This document shows, in pieces, positions 47,524-57,068 of a DNA stretch of 64,000 bases. Made by a program: the position numbers and the translations under genes. This DNA is from Paraburkholderia bryophila (lineage in GTDB: Bacteria; Pseudomonadota; Gammaproteobacteria; Burkholderiales; Burkholderiaceae). Location of the stretch: assembly GCF_013409255.1 (NCBI RefSeq), contig NZ_JACCAS010000001.1, positions 2,108,001-2,172,000 on the forward strand. The letters run 5' to 3'. Below the pieces are notes generated by a model, which worked only from the letters and a program-made list of their open reading frames with translations, ran no database searches and was not told the origin of the DNA. Each line of letters opens with the position of its first letter. The first letter of the stretch is position 1.

Positions 47524-48201
47524 ATGAACACTACACAAGATCTGTCGATCGTTTCACTCGTACTCAATGCGAGCCTGCTAGCGCAGGCCGTGATGGCGCT
47601 GCTGCTGTTGCTGTCGCTGTTGTCGTGGACTTTCATCTTCCGCAAGTGGTTTGCGATCCGCCGGGCGCGCGCGCAAACTGAACGCTTCGAACGCGATTTC
47701 TGGTCGGGCGGCGACCTGCAGGCGCTGTATCAAAGCGCGGCCAACAACCGCCATACGATCGGCGCGCTGGAACGCATTTTCGAGTCCGGCATGCGCGAAT
47801 TCCTGAAGGGCAAGGAAAAACGTCTGAATGACTCGGGCGCGATTCTTGACGGCGCACGGCGCGCCATGCGCGCCGCGTTCCAGCGTGAAATGGACGTGCT
47901 CGAGGCCAATCTCGCGTTTCTCGCGTCGGTCGGCTCGGTCAGCCCATATATCGGTCTGTTCGGCACGGTGTGGGGGATCATGAACGCGTTCCGCGGCCTC
48001 GCCAACGTGCAGCAGGCCACGCTGGCGAACGTCGCGCCGGGTATCGCCGAAGCGCTGACCGCCACCGCGATCGGCCTGTTCGCCGCGATTCCGGCCGTGG
48101 TGGCCTATAACCGCTACGCGCACGACATCGATCGTCTGGCGATCCGCTTCGAGACCTTCATCGAAGAGTTCTCGAACATTCTGCAGCGCCAGGCACAGTA
48201 A
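47524..48201 (+). CDS. tolQ: TolQ, proton channel subunit
   Basis: A 225-residue inner-membrane protein with three helices (about 14-36, 133-155, 165-190). The conserved SVGSVSPYIGLFGTVWGIMNAF (core LFGTVWGIM) and TATAIGLFAAIPAVVAYNR blocks are present. With TolR it uses the proton-motive force to energise TolA during outer-membrane constriction. Confidence 0.97.
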   Translation: MNTTQDLSIVSLVLNASLLAQAVMALLLLLSLLSWTFIFRKWFAIRRARAQTERFERDFWSGGDLQALYQSAANNRHTIGALERIFESGMREFLKGKEKRLNDSGAILDGARRAMRAAFQREMDVLEANLAFLASVGSVSPYIGLFGTVWGIMNAFRGLANVQQATLANVAPGIAEALTATAIGLFAAIPAVVAYNRYAHDIDRLAIRFETFIEEFSNILQRQAQ

Positions 48202-48211
48202 GGAGTCCACG

Positions 48212-48658
48212 ATGGCAGGCTCTCGTTCCTCCAGCATGCGCGGCAGCCGTCAGCGCCGCGCCATGGCCGACATCAACGTCGTGCCGTATATCGACGTGAT
48301 GCTCGTGCTGCTCGTGATCTTCATGGTGACCGCGCCGCTGGTCGCTCCGTCGATCGTCAATCTGCCCACTGTCGGCGGCGCCGCGCCGCAACAGCAAACG
48401 CCGCCCGTGATCGTGAACATCCGCGCGGACGGCAACATGAGCGTCAAATACAAGGACGATTCCGGCGCGCAGCAGCAGGAAGACATGACGAAGGCTGATC
48501 TGAAAGGCTTCATCGCCGATCGTGCGCAAGCGCATCCCGATCAGCCGGTCGTGATCGCCGCCGACAAAACCGTGAAGTACGAAGTTGTAATGAACGTGAT
48601 GTCCGAGCTGAAAGGCGAAGGCGTCAAACGCGTTGGATTGCTCGTCAAATCGCAATGA
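48212..48658 (+). CDS. tolR: TolR, proton channel subunit
   Basis: A 148-residue ExbD/TolR protein. A single transmembrane helix includes VVPYIDVMLVLLVIFMVTA with the proton-carrying Asp. A periplasmic domain follows (about 60-148). It is 10 bp downstream of tolQ and overlaps tolA by 4 bp. Confidence 0.97.
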   Translation: MAGSRSSSMRGSRQRRAMADINVVPYIDVMLVLLVIFMVTAPLVAPSIVNLPTVGGAAPQQQTPPVIVNIRADGNMSVKYKDDSGAQQQEDMTKADLKGFIADRAQAHPDQPVVIAADKTVKYEVVMNVMSELKGEGVKRVGLLVKSQ

Positions 48659-49671
48659 TCCGCAAGAATCCCGACTACCCGCTCCAGCCACCGCGCGAAC
48701 GCGGCACCTGGCGAGCCTTTGTGTTCGCGCTGGTGATGCACGCGTTGCTCGGGTTCTTCCTGTATCACGGCATTCAGTGGCAAAACAGTACGCCGGAAGG
48801 CGCGGAAGCCGAGTTGTGGACCGAGGTGCCGGATACGGCCATTCCGCGTCCGGTTCCGCCACCGCCGCCCGTGCCGGTCGCCCCTGCCCCGCCGCTGCCG
48901 GACGAACAGGCCGACATCGCGTTGCAGGAAAAGAAACGCCAGCAACAGGAAGCGGCTCGTCAGGCGCAACTGGCTGAGCTGTTGCGTCAGCAAAAGTTGC
49001 AGGCCCAGCAAGAAGCCGAGGCGAAACGTCAGCAGCAACTGGCGGCCGACCAGGCTGCGCAACTCGCCGCACAAAAGGCTACGGCAGCCAAACAGAAGCA
49101 GCAGCAACAGCAGCAGGCCGACAAGCTCAAGCAACAGCAACTGGCCGATCAGCAAAAGCAACAGCTGAAAGAACAGCAGCAGGAACAGCAGAAGCAAGCC
49201 GATGCTGAAGCGGCGCAGAAGAAGGCCGATGCGCAGAAAGCGGCGAAGGCCAAAGCTCAAGCCGACGCTACGGCCCAAGCCAAGAAGGTGGATTCGGAAC
49301 GCCGCGCGCGTCTCGCGCAGATGATGCAAGGTTCGGCCGGCGGAACAGGCTCGACCGATGGGCTTGGCAAGAGCGGCACGGGCACCGGCTCGGGTGGCAC
49401 GGCGACATCGCCGGGTTACTCGGACAAGGTCCGCCGTGCAGTGCGCCCGCACATTTCGTGGGGGGGTGAAACGGCCGGTCTGGAAACCGTTGTTTCCGTG
49501 CGTTGCTCGCCGACCGGCACCCTGCTCGACGCAACGATCCAGCGCGGCAGCGGAAACTCGGCGTGGGACGACGCTGCTTTGCGCGCCGTCCAGCGTACCG
49601 ACCCGATGCCTCAGGATATCAACGGCAAGACGCCGACGAGCTTCCTGATTACCTTGAAGCCGGCAGGTTGA
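48655..49671 (+). CDS. tolA: TolA
   Basis: A 338-residue envelope-spanning protein: one N-terminal transmembrane helix (about 22-42), a Pro-rich linker (PRPVPPPPPVPVAPAPP), a long Gln/Lys/Ala coiled coil (about 85-220), a Gly/Ser/Thr linker and a C-terminal TonB-like domain ending in FLITLKPAG. It links TolQR to TolB and Pal. The ATG overlaps the tolR stop by 4 bp. Confidence 0.95.
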   Translation: MIRKNPDYPLQPPRERGTWRAFVFALVMHALLGFFLYHGIQWQNSTPEGAEAELWTEVPDTAIPRPVPPPPPVPVAPAPPLPDEQADIALQEKKRQQQEAARQAQLAELLRQQKLQAQQEAEAKRQQQLAADQAAQLAAQKATAAKQKQQQQQQADKLKQQQLADQQKQQLKEQQQEQQKQADAEAAQKKADAQKAAKAKAQADATAQAKKVDSERRARLAQMMQGSAGGTGSTDGLGKSGTGTGSGGTATSPGYSDKVRRAVRPHISWGGETAGLETVVSVRCSPTGTLLDATIQRGSGNSAWDDAALRAVQRTDPMPQDINGKTPTSFLITLKPAG

Positions 49672-49811
49672 TTTCAGCAGCATGACAGTCAGTTGACAGC
49701 AGACCTGGCGCCTCGCCCAGCGTGGCGCCACTCGGGAACGAATTAGTGCTTTCCGGGTCTGTCTGCTGTCGTGAAGTGTTAGTAAAACCGTTTTTGGGGA
49801 AACCATACAGC

Positions 49812-51104
49812 ATGAGTTTGATGACCAAGCTAGGCCTGCGGACACTGGTAGCGTCGTGCCTGATCGCCGTCGGCGGTGCCGCCAACGCACAACTCAACGT
49901 CCTCGTGACGGGCGTCGGGTCAACCCAGTTTCCGATCGCAACGGCGAATTTCGCCAATGAAGCGAACTCGCCGCAACAGGTCAGCACGATCGTGCGTCAG
50001 GATCTGCAACGCAGCGGCAAGTTCACGAACATCGACGCGGGCGCCACGCCTGTCGCCGAAACCGATTCCGTCGACCTCGGCAGCTGGAAGGCCAAGGGCG
50101 CCAACGCGTTCGTCTCAGGCAGCGTGAACCGTCTGCCGAACGGTCAGTACGAAGTGCGTTTCAAACTGTACGACACGGTCAAGGGCGAAAGCCTCGGCGG
50201 CCTCGTACTCGTGAGCCCGGAAAGCGGGTTGCGCATGAGCGCGCATAAAGTTGCCGACTACATTTACGCCAAGCTGATGGGTGGCCGCGGTGTGTTCGCT
50301 ACGCGTCTGTCGTACGTGATCAAGACCGGTGGCCGTTACCAGTTGCAGATTTCCGATTCGGACGGCCAGGACGCGCACATCGCGCTGTCGAGCCCCGAGC
50401 CGATCATCTCGCCGGCCTGGTCGCCTGACGGCACCAAGGTCGCTTATGTGTCGTTCGAAAAGAAGAAGCCGATCGTCTACATTCACGACCTGCCTACGGG
50501 CCGCCGTGTAGTCATCTCGGATCAGAAGGGCAACAACAGTGCGCCGGCGTGGTCGCCGGACGGCCGCACGCTGGCCGTCGCGCTCTCGCGCACCGGCAAT
50601 ACGCAGATTTTCGCTGTCAATGCAGATGGCAGCGGCCTGCGCCGTCTCACGCAAGGCAGCTCGATCGACACCGAACCGGCCTACTCGCCCGACGGCCAGT
50701 CGATCTATTTCACGAGCGACCGCGGCGGCCAGCCGCAAATCTACAAGATGTCGGCTCAAGGCGAAAACGCCGGCGCCGCGCAACGCGTCACGTTCACGGG
50801 CAGCTACAACACCAGCCCGCGCGTCAGCCCGGACGGCAAACAGCTCGCTTATATCTCGCGCGTCGGCGGCGGGTTCAAGCTTTATATCCAGGACCTGCAA
50901 GGCAATACCGCCACAGGCCTGACGGACACGACACATGACGAATCGCCGAGCTTCGCGGCGAACGGTCAGTACATTCTTTACGCCACACAGGTGAACGGCC
51001 GTGGCGTGTTGGCCGCAGTATCGACCGACGGTCGCACTCGGCAGGTCCTGTCCGTTCAGGGTGGCAGCGTACGCGAGCCATCCTGGGGCCCGTTTATGCA
51101 ATAA
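49812..51104 (+). CDS. tolB: TolB
   Basis: A 430-residue periplasmic protein, same length as E. coli TolB. The signal peptide ends GGAANAQ. The N-terminal domain (about 25-165) is followed by a six-bladed beta-propeller with repeated [12 protein letters not shown] motifs (four clear copies). It binds Pal and TolA. ATG 49812 starts the signal peptide; the frame upstream is not coding-like. Confidence 0.96.
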   Translation: MSLMTKLGLRTLVASCLIAVGGAANAQLNVLVTGVGSTQFPIATANFANEANSPQQVSTIVRQDLQRSGKFTNIDAGATPVAETDSVDLGSWKAKGANAFVSGSVNRLPNGQYEVRFKLYDTVKGESLGGLVLVSPESGLRMSAHKVADYIYAKLMGGRGVFATRLSYVIKTGGRYQLQISDSDGQDAHIALSSPEPIISPAWSPDGTKVAYVSFEKKKPIVYIHDLPTGRRVVISDQKGNNSAPAWSPDGRTLAVALSRTGNTQIFAVNADGSGLRRLTQGSSIDTEPAYSPDGQSIYFTSDRGGQPQIYKMSAQGENAGAAQRVTFTGSYNTSPRVSPDGKQLAYISRVGGGFKLYIQDLQGNTATGLTDTTHDESPSFAANGQYILYATQVNGRGVLAAVSTDGRTRQVLSVQGGSVREPSWGPFMQ

Positions 51105-51136
51105 CGTTGATGCAATAACACAAGGAGAGTAACCAA

Positions 51137-51646
51137 ATGATGACCAAACTTCGTTTCGCCTTTGCCGTATTGATGCTCGGCGCACTGGCAGCATGCCACT
51201 CGGGCGTCAAGCTCGACGAAAACGCTAACAAGGGTGGTGCAGTCTCGACGCAACCGAACCCGACCGATGTCGCACAGGTCAACGTCGATCCGCTGAACGA
51301 TCCGAACAGCCCGCTGGCCAAGCGCAGCATTTACTTCGACTTCGACAGCTACTCGGTCAAAGACGACTACCAGTCGCTGCTGCAACAACACGCGCAATAC
51401 CTGAAGAGCCACCCGCAACGTCACGTCCTGATCCAGGGTAACACCGACGAACGCGGCACCAGCGAGTACAACCTGGCACTCGGCCAGAAGCGTGCTGAAG
51501 CTGTGCGTCGCTCGCTGTCGCTGATGGGCGTGGCAGACTCGCAAATGGAAGCCGTGAGCCTGGGCAAGGAAAAGCCGCAAGCTGACGGTCATGACGAATC
51601 GTCGTGGGCACAAAACCGCCGCGCCGACCTCGTGTACCAACAGTAA
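51137..51646 (+). CDS. pal: Pal, peptidoglycan-associated lipoprotein
   Basis: A 169-residue lipoprotein: signal peptide with lipobox LGALAAC (lipid Cys about residue 20), then an OmpA-like domain (about 60-169) with SIYFDFDSYSVKDDYQ and GNTDERGTSEYNLALGQKRA for meso-DAP binding. AAGGAG lies 7 bp before the ATG. Confidence 0.97.
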   Translation: MMTKLRFAFAVLMLGALAACHSGVKLDENANKGGAVSTQPNPTDVAQVNVDPLNDPNSPLAKRSIYFDFDSYSVKDDYQSLLQQHAQYLKSHPQRHVLIQGNTDERGTSEYNLALGQKRAEAVRRSLSLMGVADSQMEAVSLGKEKPQADGHDESSWAQNRRADLVYQQ

Positions 51647-51656
51647 GTAACGGGTG

Positions 51657-52415
51657 ATGAGCCGAATGACGCATCGTTTCTCCTGGCTGCGGTTTGCCGC
51701 AGCGGCCTGTGTCGCAGGCACCGCCTTCGTGACGGTGCCCGCGCATGCGGGCATCTTCGACGACGATCAGGCCCGCCAGGCCATCCTGGATCTGCGTTCG
51801 AAGACCGATAGCCTGTCGAGCCAGTTGTCGGCCGCACAGCGTACGATCCTCGATCAGTCCAACCGTCTCGACCAGCTCAACCAGCAGGTCGCTACGCTGC
51901 GTGGACAGAACGAGGACATGGGCAACCAGCTCACCACGCTGCAAAAACAGCAGAAGGACTACTACACCGATCTGGACACGCGGCTGAAGAAATTCGAGCC
52001 GCAGCAACAGACAGTGGACGGCGTCCAGGGTGAGGTTCAGCCCGGTGAAACCGATTCGTTCAACGCGGCTTCGCAGCAGTTCCGCAGTGGCGATTTCAAG
52101 AATGCGGCCGCGTCGTTCCGCACTTTCATCTCCAAGTTTCCGAACAGTCCTTACCAGCCGACCGCGCAGTACTGGCTCGGCAACGCGCTGTATGCACTGC
52201 GCGACTACAAGGGCTCAACGGCGACCTGGCAAGGTGTGGTGAAGAACTACCCGCAGCATCCGCGTGCGCCCGATTCACTGATGGCGATTGCGAACAATCA
52301 GCTCGAGCAAGGTCAGAAGGCTGCGGCCAAGAAGACGCTCGAGCAGATCGTGGCGCAATACAGTGGCTCGGACGTCGCGCAGTCGGCTCAGAGCAAGCTG
52401 TCGCAGATCAAGTAG
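51657..52415 (+). CDS. cpoB: CpoB (YbgF), Tol-Pal cell division coordinator
   Basis: A 252-residue periplasmic protein: signal peptide ending VPAHA, a trimerising coiled coil (about 35-110, Gln/Leu-rich) and C-terminal TPR repeats (about 130-250) starting DSFNAASQQFRSGDFKNAAA. It couples peptidoglycan synthesis to Tol-driven constriction. It is the last gene of the Tol operon, before a strong terminator. Confidence 0.95.
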   Translation: MSRMTHRFSWLRFAAAACVAGTAFVTVPAHAGIFDDDQARQAILDLRSKTDSLSSQLSAAQRTILDQSNRLDQLNQQVATLRGQNEDMGNQLTTLQKQQKDYYTDLDTRLKKFEPQQQTVDGVQGEVQPGETDSFNAASQQFRSGDFKNAAASFRTFISKFPNSPYQPTAQYWLGNALYALRDYKGSTATWQGVVKNYPQHPRAPDSLMAIANNQLEQGQKAAAKKTLEQIVAQYSGSDVAQSAQSKLSQIK

Positions 52416-52500
52416 TTCTGATGGTTGAGTATTGAGTAGCACGCAGTTGCAGGCAGTAACGCGCAGTGCCCGACGTCATAGTCACGCGCGCCTCTCGCTG

Positions 52501-52530
52501 AAAAGCCCGGGTAGCGATACCCGGGCTTTT
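52501..52530. terminator. Rho-independent terminator of the Tol-Pal operon
   Basis: A perfect 13-bp stem AAAAGCCCGGGTA / TACCCGGGCTTTT with loop GCGA. Confidence 0.93.
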
Positions 52531-52570
52531 CACTATATGAAGTAGTGGTAGCTCGATGGGTCGCTATGGG

Positions 52571-52600
52571 TTGACATCCCGCCGAGGCTATCGCTATAAT
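52571..52600 (+). promoter_or_regulatory. sigma70 promoter of tRNA-Lys
   Basis: A perfect -35 TTGACA (52571-52576) and a perfect -10 TATAAT (52595-52600) with an 18-bp spacer, 14 bp upstream of the tRNA 5' end. Confidence 0.9.
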
Positions 52601-52614
52601 CTCGCTTCTCTTTT

Positions 52615-52690
52615 GGGTCGTTAGCTCAGCTGGTAGAGCAGCGGACTTTTAATCCGTTGGTCACAGGTTCGAATCCCGTACGGCCTACCA
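52615..52690 (+). tRNA. tRNA-Lys (anticodon TTT)
   Basis: A 76-base tRNA with D-arm TAGCTCAGCTGGTAGAGCA, anticodon loop CTTTTAA, T-loop GGTTCGAATCC and encoded CCA. The acceptor stem GGGTCGT pairs with ACGGCCT (wobbles included). It follows cpoB as in many proteobacteria. Everything after it looks accessory, so its 3' end is a plausible attachment site, though no second copy of the 3' end was found in the window. Confidence 0.97.
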
Positions 52691-52698
52691 AAGACATG

Positions 52699-52733
52699 AA
52701 GGCCGGTTAGCGAAAGCTGACCGGCCTTTTTCT
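52699..52733 (+). terminator. terminator of tRNA-Lys
   Basis: A 13-bp stem (52699-52711 with 52716-52728, one G-T pair) closed by a GAAA tetraloop and followed by TTTTCTTTT. Confidence 0.9.
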
Positions 52734-52984
52734 TTTCTCCGGGTCATTTCCAGGTGAAAGATCCGCTCCCCCTCCTCCCCCTGCCAAACTACGAAGCAGC
52801 CCAGTTAGCAAAAGTTGCGCCGCCTCGCCCCTCATTTTGATGCGAGCAAAGACTGCTGCGTACTTTAATATAGGCACACTTCGGAAGCGGCGCGCTGTCG
52901 CGCAGCGCAGAGTAAAGCGAGCACCACGCGTCTTCGCCAGCGCGTCGCAAACGTCGCAAATAGACTTAGCTAGAGATTTTTTCG

Positions 52985-54505
52985 ATGACCCTACTAGAAA
53001 TTCCTACCTCACCTACTGCGGGCCTCGACGCAGCGGATCGGCAACGAATGGACATCATCGAAGGTGCTGCGACGTCCCTGCGGAGCGAGCTCGGTCAATT
53101 CATGACTCCAGCCCGGATCGCATCCTTCATGGCCGGAATGTTTGATGAGCTTCCTTCGGAAGTCCGGCTTCTCGACGCAGGAGCGGGCTTAGGCGCTCTG
53201 TCAGCCGCTTTCGTGCGCCATGCATGCAAGACTAGCCCCCGTACTCGGAGCATCAGAATAACGGCGGTAGAAGTCGACGAAACGTTGACAGCCCGCCTGG
53301 AAAAGACACTCGAAGCGTGTGCGGAAGAGTGTGTCCAAGCCGGAATTTTATTCCAGTACGAAATACTCAACGTTGATTTTATCCAGCATTCCGCCGAACA
53401 AGTGCATGGATTTAAGGACGCTCAATTCAACTGCTCGATCCTGAATCCACCCTACTTGAAAATCAACGCTGGATCAGCGGCACGCAGCGCACTTCGCTCA
53501 ATGCGAATCGAGACGACGAATCTGTATGCAGCTTTCGTGGCCGTCGCAATCAAGCAAATTGAGCCGGAGGGGCAACTAGTCGCCATCACTCCTCGTAGCT
53601 TCTGCAATGGAGCATATTTTGAGCCGTTTCGTCGGCTCCTGCTGGCGGAAACGTCGGTACGCAAAGTCCACCTGTTCGATTCGCGAAGCAAAGCGTTCAA
53701 GGACGATTCCGTCCTGCAGGAAAACATCATCTTCCAACTATCTGTTTCTGCATCGAGCCAAGAAGCCGTGCAGGTCTCGTTTGGCGATGACCCTGATAGA
53801 GATCGCACACCGTCACGCGATCTCGCATTTAACGAAATGGTGCTTCCCGAGGACCCGCACAAGTTCTTCCGGCTACCTGTTACAACTGAAGATGAAGCGC
53901 TCGCAATCCGCGTCCGAATGCTCCCTAACACTCTGAAGGCACTCGGAGTAACGGTGTCAACCGGTCGAGTTGTTGACTTCCGAACCGCCGAAAATTTGCG
54001 ATCAGATCCTAGCGACGGCACGGTACCGCTGCTTTACCCGATGCATTTGAAGGATGGCGTCATATGCTGGCCAGTCGAAGGTAGCAAAAAACCCAACGCC
54101 CTCGCATACAACGCTGAAACTCGCAATTTGACTGTGCCGTCAGGCTACTATGCCCTTGTAAAAAGGTTTTCATCGAAGGAAGAAAAGCGACGTGTCGTCG
54201 CCGCGCTTTTTGATCCGAACAGGCTGAACGCTAGTCACATTGGCTTCGAAAACAAACTGAACTATATGCACTTTGCTGGCGCGGGCCTTCCTGAAGATCT
54301 TGCAAAAGGGCTAGTGATTTTCCTTAACTCGACCGCCGTAGACCAATACTTCCGGCAATTCAGCGGTCATACGCAAGTCAACGCCACTGACTTGCGCAAC
54401 CTACACTATCCGACGATCAAAGCACTCCAGAAGCTCGGCGCAAGTTTCGGCGAACGGATCCCCTCGCAAGAAGAGATCGACCGACTCATCGAACCCCTGC
54501 TATAG
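52985..54505 (+). CDS. N6-adenine DNA methyltransferase, BsuBI/PstI-type
   Basis: A 506-residue gamma-type adenine methyltransferase. The SAM-binding motif I is LLDAGAGLGALSAAF (from about residue 61), and the catalytic NPPY is at residues 154-157 (SILNPPYLKI). The C-terminal half is the target-recognition part. It is tail-to-tail with a BsuBI/PstI-family endonuclease gene, overlapping it by 6 bp at the stops. It therefore probably protects the host, perhaps at CTGCAG as in the named enzymes. Codon use is less GC-biased than in the core genes to the left, suggesting transfer. Confidence 0.9.
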   Translation: MTLLEIPTSPTAGLDAADRQRMDIIEGAATSLRSELGQFMTPARIASFMAGMFDELPSEVRLLDAGAGLGALSAAFVRHACKTSPRTRSIRITAVEVDETLTARLEKTLEACAEECVQAGILFQYEILNVDFIQHSAEQVHGFKDAQFNCSILNPPYLKINAGSAARSALRSMRIETTNLYAAFVAVAIKQIEPEGQLVAITPRSFCNGAYFEPFRRLLLAETSVRKVHLFDSRSKAFKDDSVLQENIIFQLSVSASSQEAVQVSFGDDPDRDRTPSRDLAFNEMVLPEDPHKFFRLPVTTEDEALAIRVRMLPNTLKALGVTVSTGRVVDFRTAENLRSDPSDGTVPLLYPMHLKDGVICWPVEGSKKPNALAYNAETRNLTVPSGYYALVKRFSSKEEKRRVVAALFDPNRLNASHIGFENKLNYMHFAGAGLPEDLAKGLVIFLNSTAVDQYFRQFSGHTQVNATDLRNLHYPTIKALQKLGASFGERIPSQEEIDRLIEPLL

Positions 54506-55510
54506 CCCTGTCGGGAATGACTCGACGAGGAGATGCCTCGCCGGGTCTTCCTGGATCCAAATGTAACTGTCAACGGCCACGTTTCCGTGAGCCGCCTGCC
54601 GAGCACCAGCTTCACGCCATGTGCGATAAGTGGTCGTGAAACCGATTCCGGCCTTACCGCACCGATTGGCCATGCCGATCAGTTGCGTCATCTTGTGCAT
54701 GTCAACCTCGCCATCACTTGTAACAGCCTCGATTACCCAAAGCCAATCCAACTCGGGGTTGTGCAAAAGGACATCCGGCATTGCATCCCCGAGTAGCAAG
54801 TGGACACCCGCACGTGCGAAATTCGCCCGATCTTCTTCGGTGATGCGGTCGCCATCACCATCGTCAACATAGATCACGTTGTATCCCGGCAGGAAGCGCG
54901 CAGCATAATACGAGATGCTGGCCTGAATGAGTTCGCTGTGACCGCGATCTACAAGGAGACGAGATGCCTCGACCATCGAAGCCTGAAACTCTCTTCGGAC
55001 TCTGGCTGCATCCAGACTTGTCCATGCGCTTAACAGCCCTTCCCATTGACCATCGGGCGCTCGCAAAATCGCTTTAAACTCTTCCGATAGGCGGTACGAA
55101 GAATTCGGCGACTTGGCTTTTACATGCCCAAATATGAAACGTTGTTCATGCAACAACACTGGCTCAATGCCTCCGAGTTCTCGGAGCGGTTTGATCCAGT
55201 AATCTCGCCCTTCTCGATCAAGCTTTCCACCACCGCGCTGCAAAATGCCAATATGGCAGGCTAGATGGGCAGTTGTCGCGCCATGGGAAAAGCGAGTCGC
55301 CGGCGGGACATTGGAAAACCAACTGTTTGTCTGATCGTCCAGAAGCGCGTACACCCCGTCAACCAGATCGACATTCGTTCCAAGATGCAGACGGGTTAAT
55401 ACTTGCCGGACCTTCTCCTTTGTAACTCCTTGAAAAGAGGAAGGAACCGCTTGCGGTGCTGTTTGCAGTCTCTCTGCGCGCATCCGCGCTACTTGATCGT
55501 GAAGGGCCAT
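54500..55510 (-). CDS. BsuBI/PstI-family type II restriction endonuclease
   Basis: About 336 residues from ATG 55510 (MALHDQVARMRAERL); the frame stays open to 55720, so the start is not certain. The C-terminal catalytic part has MPDVLLHNPELDWLW (Asp about 246) and VIEAVTSDGEVD (Glu about 262), the family PD-(D/E)XK-like signature. PstI and BsuBI are 326 and 316 residues, which supports the shorter start. It cleaves the unmethylated site, inferred CTGCAG. No controller (C) gene is seen beside it. Confidence 0.87.
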   Translation of the reverse strand: MALHDQVARMRAERLQTAPQAVPSSFQGVTKEKVRQVLTRLHLGTNVDLVDGVYALLDDQTNSWFSNVPPATRFSHGATTAHLACHIGILQRGGGKLDREGRDYWIKPLRELGGIEPVLLHEQRFIFGHVKAKSPNSSYRLSEEFKAILRAPDGQWEGLLSAWTSLDAARVRREFQASMVEASRLLVDRGHSELIQASISYYAARFLPGYNVIYVDDGDGDRITEEDRANFARAGVHLLLGDAMPDVLLHNPELDWLWVIEAVTSDGEVDMHKMTQLIGMANRCGKAGIGFTTTYRTWREAGARQAAHGNVAVDSYIWIQEDPARHLLVESFPTGL

Positions 55511-56315
55511 TGGTCTGTCAGTTATTGATATTGCACCAATGTTACCCCGTCCCACATTGCTCAGTCCAGCGAACACACCCGACCAGATTTCATACGCGCT
55601 AGCTGAGTGGGGCATACGCCCAACAATTCGAAAACACCAACGCGAATGCATACCATTGGCAAGGGTTTGAGGCTTTGACCTACTAGCTTGCCCCTGGTAG
55701 TCAATCGGAAAGCGCAACACTAATAGCCCCGTCGAATTGACGTCGATTTTGCCCCACCCCTCCCTCGACTGCCCTGCGCAGTGTAGTCTTCAACATGGGC
55801 TCCAATTTGAGTAATTGACGACGTTTAAACAGATGCGGGGAGGATACCTTGCGCCCTGCTCCCTTCACAGCCGATCAGGTAAGGTATCGTCGGCGTGTAT
55901 CTTAGGCGTTTTCAGTTGCGCTGCCTTGTACCTCGGCTCCAAACGGCATGCACCGCGCGGCGCTAGTCCGTGCTACGCGAGTTCTCGCACAAAACGACCT
56001 ACCCTCCCTCCACTCCCCCACTCCCGATCTGCTCCGAAGGCTGACAAAAGTGAGGGGAGGGGGTGCGAAAAAGTCCCATTCGGCAATTACGAGATCGCTG
56101 TGGACACGCCATGTCCACAATGCCGATTCCTTCTTCTGCAGCGACCTAATGCCCATATGATTTTTAGACCCGAAACCCCGCATTCACGGGGGTTAAGAAC
56201 ATGAGCGGAGTTTCTCCAAAACTCTTACGAAATTTAATTGCCGGCTTTGAAGATGGACAACGGGCGTCCAGCGCGGTGCCTAAGATCGGTGTCGCCTTCA
56301 CCTCCACAACAGACG
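55511..56315. other. 805-bp stretch without a convincing gene
   Basis: Open frames here lack SDs and protein-like composition; 55511-55720 may be the 5' end of the endonuclease gene. It contains an imperfect C-rich/G-rich inverted repeat (about 56000-56062), a perfect 8-bp inverted repeat at 56099-56119 and an AACCCCG/CGGGGGTT hairpin at 56174-56194. These are likely promoter or operator elements of the next unit. Confidence 0.5.
56099..56119. promoter_or_regulatory. perfect inverted repeat upstream of the YaaW-WYL unit
   Basis: TGTGGACA (56099-56106), 5-base centre CGCCA, TGTCCACA (56112-56119). It lies about 200 bp upstream of the YaaW-like gene whose partner encodes a DNA-binding WYL protein. 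It is a candidate autoregulatory operator, by inference. Confidence 0.5.
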
Positions 56316-57065
56316 ATGAATGCCCGCATACCCCTGATTACGCCCGATACCGGCCTGCTCCCTCTTCTGTCCACCGCAGACAAGGCCGACCTGGCGATAC
56401 TGGTCCAACTGCTGAATAGAAGCAGCGACATCGACCTGAATCTGTACATCACAGACGGGCAGGACGTGGCACGCGAAGAGAGCCCGCTATCGGCGCACGA
56501 CGTTGCCGCCGAAATCCAGCGCTCGGGCGGCAACTCCTTCGCGAATGCTCTTCGTGGGGGAAAGGGGGTGAAGTACATCGAAGTGGCTCGCGATGTCGCT
56601 AACCGGGTCGGCGTACCGCTTCCTGTCCATTCACCCGTGGACAGAATCGAACAGGCCATCGTTCGCAAACTCTTCCTCCAGGCCTACGAGCCCTTGTCCC
56701 TCGGAGATCGTCAAAGCGTTCTCGTTTCTGCTGGCATTGACGCGGATCGGCTACCTCCGGGCGTGACGCCGATGGTAGCCATACAGGCTGCATTTAGCAT
56801 GGGCAATTTTGCCTCTTACCAGCTAACGCTCATCGTGACGCAGGCGGTCACCCGGCATGTGCTGGGGACGCACGTCAGCGCTTCCGCGAGGACACCGCTC
56901 GCCAGAGCGCTCGCCCTCTTCTCTGATTCGATCGGTCGCATCCTGACCTGTATCCTGACCGCGTGGGACATAGCGGGACCAGCATGGCGCGTCACGCTGC
57001 CCTGCGTGGTGTATGTGGCTCACTTGCGCCAGAAAACCGACCTTAAACCCCGCTACCGTCGATAA
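56316..57065 (+). CDS. YaaW/UPF0174 family protein
   Basis: A 249-residue protein from ATG 56316 (no good SD; an in-frame start at 56238 is possible). The N-terminal part LLPLLSTADKADLAILVQLL resembles the DUF3944 start of E. coli YaaW. IQRSGGNSFANALRGGKGV matches YaaW GGDSIANKLRG, and near the C-terminus GPAWRVTLPCVVYVAHLR matches YaaW GSAYRVTIPAVLQIACLR. The family function is unknown. The conserved C-terminal hydrophobic part may associate with membranes. It is 3 bp upstream of a WYL regulator gene, clearly one transcript. Confidence 0.8.
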   Translation: MNARIPLITPDTGLLPLLSTADKADLAILVQLLNRSSDIDLNLYITDGQDVAREESPLSAHDVAAEIQRSGGNSFANALRGGKGVKYIEVARDVANRVGVPLPVHSPVDRIEQAIVRKLFLQAYEPLSLGDRQSVLVSAGIDADRLPPGVTPMVAIQAAFSMGNFASYQLTLIVTQAVTRHVLGTHVSASARTPLARALALFSDSIGRILTCILTAWDIAGPAWRVTLPCVVYVAHLRQKTDLKPRYRR

Positions 57066-57068
57066 CCC

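Noticed and set aside
55815..56204. 129-residue plus-strand frame upstream of the YaaW-like gene
   Set aside because: No SD, composition rich in Arg/Ser/Pro, overlaps inverted repeats; looks non-coding.
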